This document shows positions 7,050 through 11,083 of a stretch of 11,083 nucleotides of DNA, one piece after another (positions within the stretch are counted from its first letter, which is position 1; each line of letters opens with the position of its first letter). Source of the stretch: CAMLLJ01 sp035759585 (lineage in GTDB: Bacteria > Gemmatimonadota > Gemmatimonadetes > Gemmatimonadales > GWC2-71-9); contig DASTUP010000118.1 of assembly GCA_035759585.1 (NCBI GenBank), positions 1 through 11,083 of the forward strand, in the 5' to 3' direction. The notes under the pieces were generated by a model that made no database searches, was not told the origin of the DNA, and saw only the letters and a list, made by a program, of their open reading frames with translations. The translations under genes were made by a program, and so were the position numbers.

Positions 7050-7112
7050 ATTCTCCGAGAATGCGCCGAGTCGCCGCTCCGCGTGCAATCAATTCGACCG
7101 CGGACCGTCGCA

Positions 7113-8647
<1,535 letters not shown>

Positions 8648-8651
<4 letters not shown>

Positions 8652-9694
8652 AGAACCGACGTCTCGAGCGTGCCGGCGGGGCGGGGCGAGACCTGGAGGC
8701 GTCGGAGCGTGTCGGCCACGTAGCCGACGTCCTCGCGGGAGCCGATGACGAGCGGGGTCCGCTGGTGCAGCGCGGTGGGCATGATGTCGAGAATGCGGTT
8801 CAAGCCGTCGGTGGCGGATCCTTCGGCCTGTTCGGCGATGAAGGCCATCGGCGCGGCCTCGTACAGCAGCCGCAGCTTCCCGCGCGGATTCTTCGTGTCC
8901 GCCGGATACATGAAGACGCCACCGGCAATGAGGTTCCGATGGAAGTCCGCGACGAGCGAGCCGATGTAGCGGCTGTTCTTGCCCGCGATCTCGAGCGGGC
9001 GGTCTCCGTGGAACCCGCGCACGGCCTGCTGCACCGCCCGGTCCCACCGCCCGAAGTTGCTTTCGTTGATGCTGTAGTACTTGCCGACGCGCGGCGTGAT
9101 GATGCGCGGGTGGCAGAGGAGGAACTCGCCGATCGTGGGATCGAGCGTGAAGCCGTGCACACCCTGCCCGGTCGTGTAGATCAGCATGGTGCTCGAGCCG
9201 TACATCACGTAGCCGGCCGCCACCTGGCGACAACCGGGCTGCAGGACGTCCTCGACCGTCCCGCGCCCCTCGAGCGACACCCGCCGGTAGATGCTGAAGA
9301 TCGTCCCGACCGCACTGTTCACATCGATGTTCGACGACCCATCGAGGGGATCGAACAGGACCGCATACTTCCCCGGCGCCACGTTCGCCGGGATCGGGAT
9401 GATGTCCGCTTCCTCCTCCGAGCACATGACGCAGACCCGCCCGGTATGGCTCAGGCAGTTCTTCATCGTCTCGTTGGCGAGGATGTCGAGCTTCTGCTGC
9501 TCCTCGCCCTGGACATTCCCGGATCCGGCCGATCCGAGGATGTTCACGAGACCGGCGCGGCGGATCGCGGCCGCGATGATCTTCGCGGCGAGCGCGATGT
9601 CGTAAAGGAGATTCGACAGCTCGCCCGTCGCTTCGGGATAGCGGTTCTCCTGCTCGGAGATGAACTTCTCGATCGTCGTGACGCTGGTCTGCAC
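8648..9694 (-). CDS. fbp: Fructose-1,6-bisphosphatase, class I
   Basis: A 348-residue gluconeogenic/Calvin-type phosphatase that converts fructose 1,6-bisphosphate to fructose 6-phosphate. The metal-binding signature FDPLDGSSNIDVN is at 114-126. Other class I blocks are the N-terminal EKFI...LYDIALAAKIIAAAIRRAGL, NVQGEEQQKLDILANE (60-75), SEEE (92-95), YVMYGSSTMLIYTTG (162-176) and the substrate-binding NSRYIGSLVADFHRNL (240-255), followed by GGVFMYPADTKNPRGKLRLLYE. Length is normal to slightly long. The GTG at 9694 is fixed by AGGAG five bases upstream. The gene begins 8 nt after the comEC stop and overlaps the mutase start. Together with methylmalonyl-CoA mutase it would suit growth on propionate- or odd-chain-derived carbon feeding gluconeogenesis; that link is inference. 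Confidence 0.96.
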
Positions 9695-9699
9695 GAAAT

Positions 9700-9704
9700 C
9701 TCCT
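9700..9704 (-). promoter_or_regulatory. Ribosome binding site for fbp
   Basis: AGGAG on the minus strand, 5 nt before the GTG at 9694. It overlaps the TAG stop of comEC, so ribosomes finishing comEC are placed next to the fbp start. Confidence 0.75.
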
Positions 9705-11083
9705 AGTCCACGGGATGGGTGGCCGTGCCGCGCCGCCCCGTCACCGTCATGGTCCGCCCATCGGTTCGAATCGTCACCGTGCCTTCGGCGTCGGTCCGCC
9801 AGACCTCCGCGCGATGCGCCGCGATCCGGGCGAGCGCTTCCGGTGCCGGATGACCGTAGCTGTTCCGTCCGACGCTGATCACCGCGATGCGCGGCGAGAG
9901 CTCGGCGAGCCAGGCGTCACTCGACGACCCCCGGCTCCCGTGATGGCCGACCTTGAGTACGTCCACCGCACCGACCCGGCCCGCCAGGTGCGTCTCCGCG
10001 CTGAAGCCCGCATCGCCGGAAAAGAGTGCGGAAAAGTTGCCGTAGTCCACGCGGACCACGGCGGAGCCTTCGTTCACGTCGAGCCCCCACTCGCCCCACG
10101 CCGTATCGGGATGGAGGACGCGGAACCGCACGCTGTCGATCACGAACCCCGTGCCTGGCCGGGCAGGCTTCCACGCAATTCCGGCCGCCGCGAGCATCCC
10201 GAGGAAGGAGGTGTACGCCGGGTCCGCCACCTGGTCCGCCGGCTCGATGACGACGTCCGCCCCGAACCGGTCGAGCACCGTCTCGGCGCCGCCAAGATGA
10301 TCGAGATGCGCGTGCGACACGACGAGCGCCGCCAGCCGTCGTGCACCCTGGCGTGCCAGGAACGGAACCACGACCCGGCGGCCCGCATCGCTGCCGGCGG
10401 AACGGGGGCCTGCATCGATCACGATCCAATGGCCACCGGGAGTGCGGATCGCGGCCCCGTCGCCCTGCCCTACATCGAGAAAATGTAACGTGAGCCCGCG
10501 ACCGGCGTCAGCCGCGCGCGCGCCGAATGCCGATGCCGCCAGCGAGAGCCATGCCGCGGCAGTTGCGAGATGGAGAAAGCGGCGCCCTGCCTCGGTGCGC
10601 GTGTTCCGGTGGCCTGCCGCCCAGAGCGTCGCGGCAAGGAGCGCGAGCCAGGGCAGCGCGGATTGCGGCTCCGCGGGCATGACGAGATGCCCGCCGGGGA
10701 TCCGCGCGCCGATCTCGGCAAGCAGCTCGAGGAGGTGCAGGATGATGCCGGATCCGGCCGCGAGCGCGCCCGCCGCGCCCGTGGAAACCTGCGCCGCGAC
10801 GAGGCTCGCGCCGACGCCGGGAACGGCGACTGCGGCGAGCGGTATCCCCACGAGGTTGAGGCCGATGCCTGCGAGGGACACGGCACCGAGCGTCGCCGAC
10901 GTGATCGGCGCCGTGGCGAGCGTCGCACCTGCCGAAGACGATACCGTGCGCACGAGGAACCCCTCGCCGAAGGCACGATCGCTCCAGCGTGTCGCCGTCG
11001 TCGCGCCCCAGAGGGCCGCGGCGGAAAGCCAGCCGCCGAGGTCGAAGATCGACCAGGGAGATACGAGCGTCACCGCGAGGCAG
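9703..11083 (-). CDS. comEC: ComEC/Rec2 DNA uptake protein, C-terminal part (5' end outside window)
   Basis: The last 459 or so codons of the inner-membrane channel through which single-stranded DNA enters during natural competence. The first visible residues, LAVTLVSPWSIFDLGGWLS, match the competence-domain stretch usually written as SP.S.FD.GFQLSF. Then come hydrophobic membrane segments (roughly window 11040-10980, 10930-10720, 10660-10610, 10580-10520). A metallo-beta-lactamase-like domain begins at LHFLDVGQGDG (about 10494) with the metal motif HAHLDH at 10297-10314, then LFSGDA, VLKVGHHGS and SVGRNSYGHP. HxHxDH, GD and the late His of GHHGS are all present, so the domain looks intact and could be the nuclease proposed for this family. 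Stop is TAG at 9703. There is no upstream start in the window because the frame is open to the edge. Followed by fbp after 8 nt. Confidence 0.93.
   Translation of the reverse strand, partial: CLAVTLVSPWSIFDLGGWLSAAALWGATTATRWSDRAFGEGFLVRTVSSSAGATLATAPITSATLGAVSLAGIGLNLVGIPLAAVAVPGVGASLVAAQVSTGAAGALAAGSGIILHLLELLAEIGARIPGGHLVMPAEPQSALPWLALLAATLWAAGHRNTRTEAGRRFLHLATAAAWLSLAASAFGARAADAGRGLTLHFLDVGQGDGAAIRTPGGHWIVIDAGPRSAGSDAGRRVVVPFLARQGARRLAALVVSHAHLDHLGGAETVLDRFGADVVIEPADQVADPAYTSFLGMLAAAGIAWKPARPGTGFVIDSVRFRVLHPDTAWGEWGLDVNEGSAVVRVDYGNFSALFSGDAGFSAETHLAGRVGAVDVLKVGHHGSRGSSSDAWLAELSPRIAVISVGRNSYGHPAPEALARIAAHRAEVWRTDAEGTVTIRTDGRTMTVTGRRGTATHPVD

Larger units (their letters stand above)
6604..7051 (-). 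pseudogene. Frameshifted GxxExxY-family (PD-(D/E)XK nuclease-like) gene
   Basis: Three pieces in different minus-strand frames together make one member of the small GxxExxY family (Pfam PDDEXK_3). Piece 1 (7051 to about 6860) has VIGAAITVHRALGPGLLEAVY, containing the name-giving G-x2-E-x2-Y (GLLEAVY), and runs to SELTVPV. Piece 2 (about 6860 to 6826) continues DYDGVCLR one frame over. Piece 3 (about 6825 to 6604) continues GLDLLVENEVIVELKTVPE and HKAQLLTYLKLTGKGLGLLINF, which holds the nuclease-like D and E-x-K residues. Each switch equals loss of one base; the first could be a lost G in GTG(G)ACTAC near 6860. Restoring two bases gives exactly 150 codons, about the family's normal size. The ATG and the stop both lie at the outer ends of the flanking inverted repeats. 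It is either a decayed gene or an intact one with two sequencing errors. Confidence 0.85.

Noticed and set aside
7050..7112. Possible terminator after the mutase gene, and the small palindrome TTCTCCGAGAA at 7051-7061
   Set aside because: No GC stem followed by a T run is present on the minus strand, and an 11-bp palindrome alone is not good evidence for a terminator or insertion target.
6526..7112. CRISPR array or tRNA gene in the only long non-coding stretch
   Set aside because: The CRCAGAG units are too short, too degenerate and spaced 8-10 nt apart with no spacers, and no cloverleaf or T-arm signature (GGTTCGAATCC-like) was seen on either strand.
8652..9425. Long N-terminal extension of the mutase frame
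   Set aside because: It overlaps nearly all of fbp in another frame and shows no mutase homology; the GTG at 8651 is at the natural junction.

Overview
The window is high-GC bacterial DNA, by eye about two thirds G+C. Every gene I can support lies on the minus strand, so transcription runs from high to low coordinates. A secreted, beta-strand-rich protein that looks like an outer-membrane barrel points to a Gram-negative lineage. The spread of GTG/TTG starts and the gene mix would fit Gemmatimonadota or a deltaproteobacterium-like group. That placement is a guess; nothing here fixes the phylum.

Reading in the direction of transcription, block 1 (11083 to 7113) holds the 3' part of comEC (DNA uptake channel with its metallo-beta-lactamase-like domain), fbp (class I fructose-1,6-bisphosphatase) and a B12-dependent acyl-CoA mutase catalytic subunit with the residues expected for methylmalonyl-CoA. 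These are packed with an 8-nt gap and then a GTGA stop/start overlap, so they look like one transcript.

The intergenic region (7112 to 6526) has no intact gene. It carries a 443-bp element with about 41-bp terminal inverted repeats built from degenerate CRCAGAG units. The repeats enclose a frameshifted GxxExxY-family (PD-(D/E)XK nuclease-like) gene whose start and stop lie at the outer ends of the repeats. Its inner end sits about 15 bp upstream of the best promoter candidate in the window.

Block 2 (6525 to 5) is a tight run of seven genes: FmdB-type zinc ribbon, argS, a PfkB-family kinase, purM, a putative outer-membrane beta-barrel protein, ribD and ribE. Gaps are 12 nt or less, or the genes overlap; two junctions are GTGA overlaps. 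It joins arginyl-tRNA charging, purine synthesis (purM) and riboflavin synthesis (ribD, ribE, which draw on GTP). The zinc ribbon, the kinase and the barrel protein have no known place in those pathways.

Most of the window is conserved housekeeping sequence. The parts deserving a second look are the inverted-repeat-bounded GxxExxY element, the unexplained barrel protein inside a purine/riboflavin operon, and the kinase of unknown substrate next to purM.
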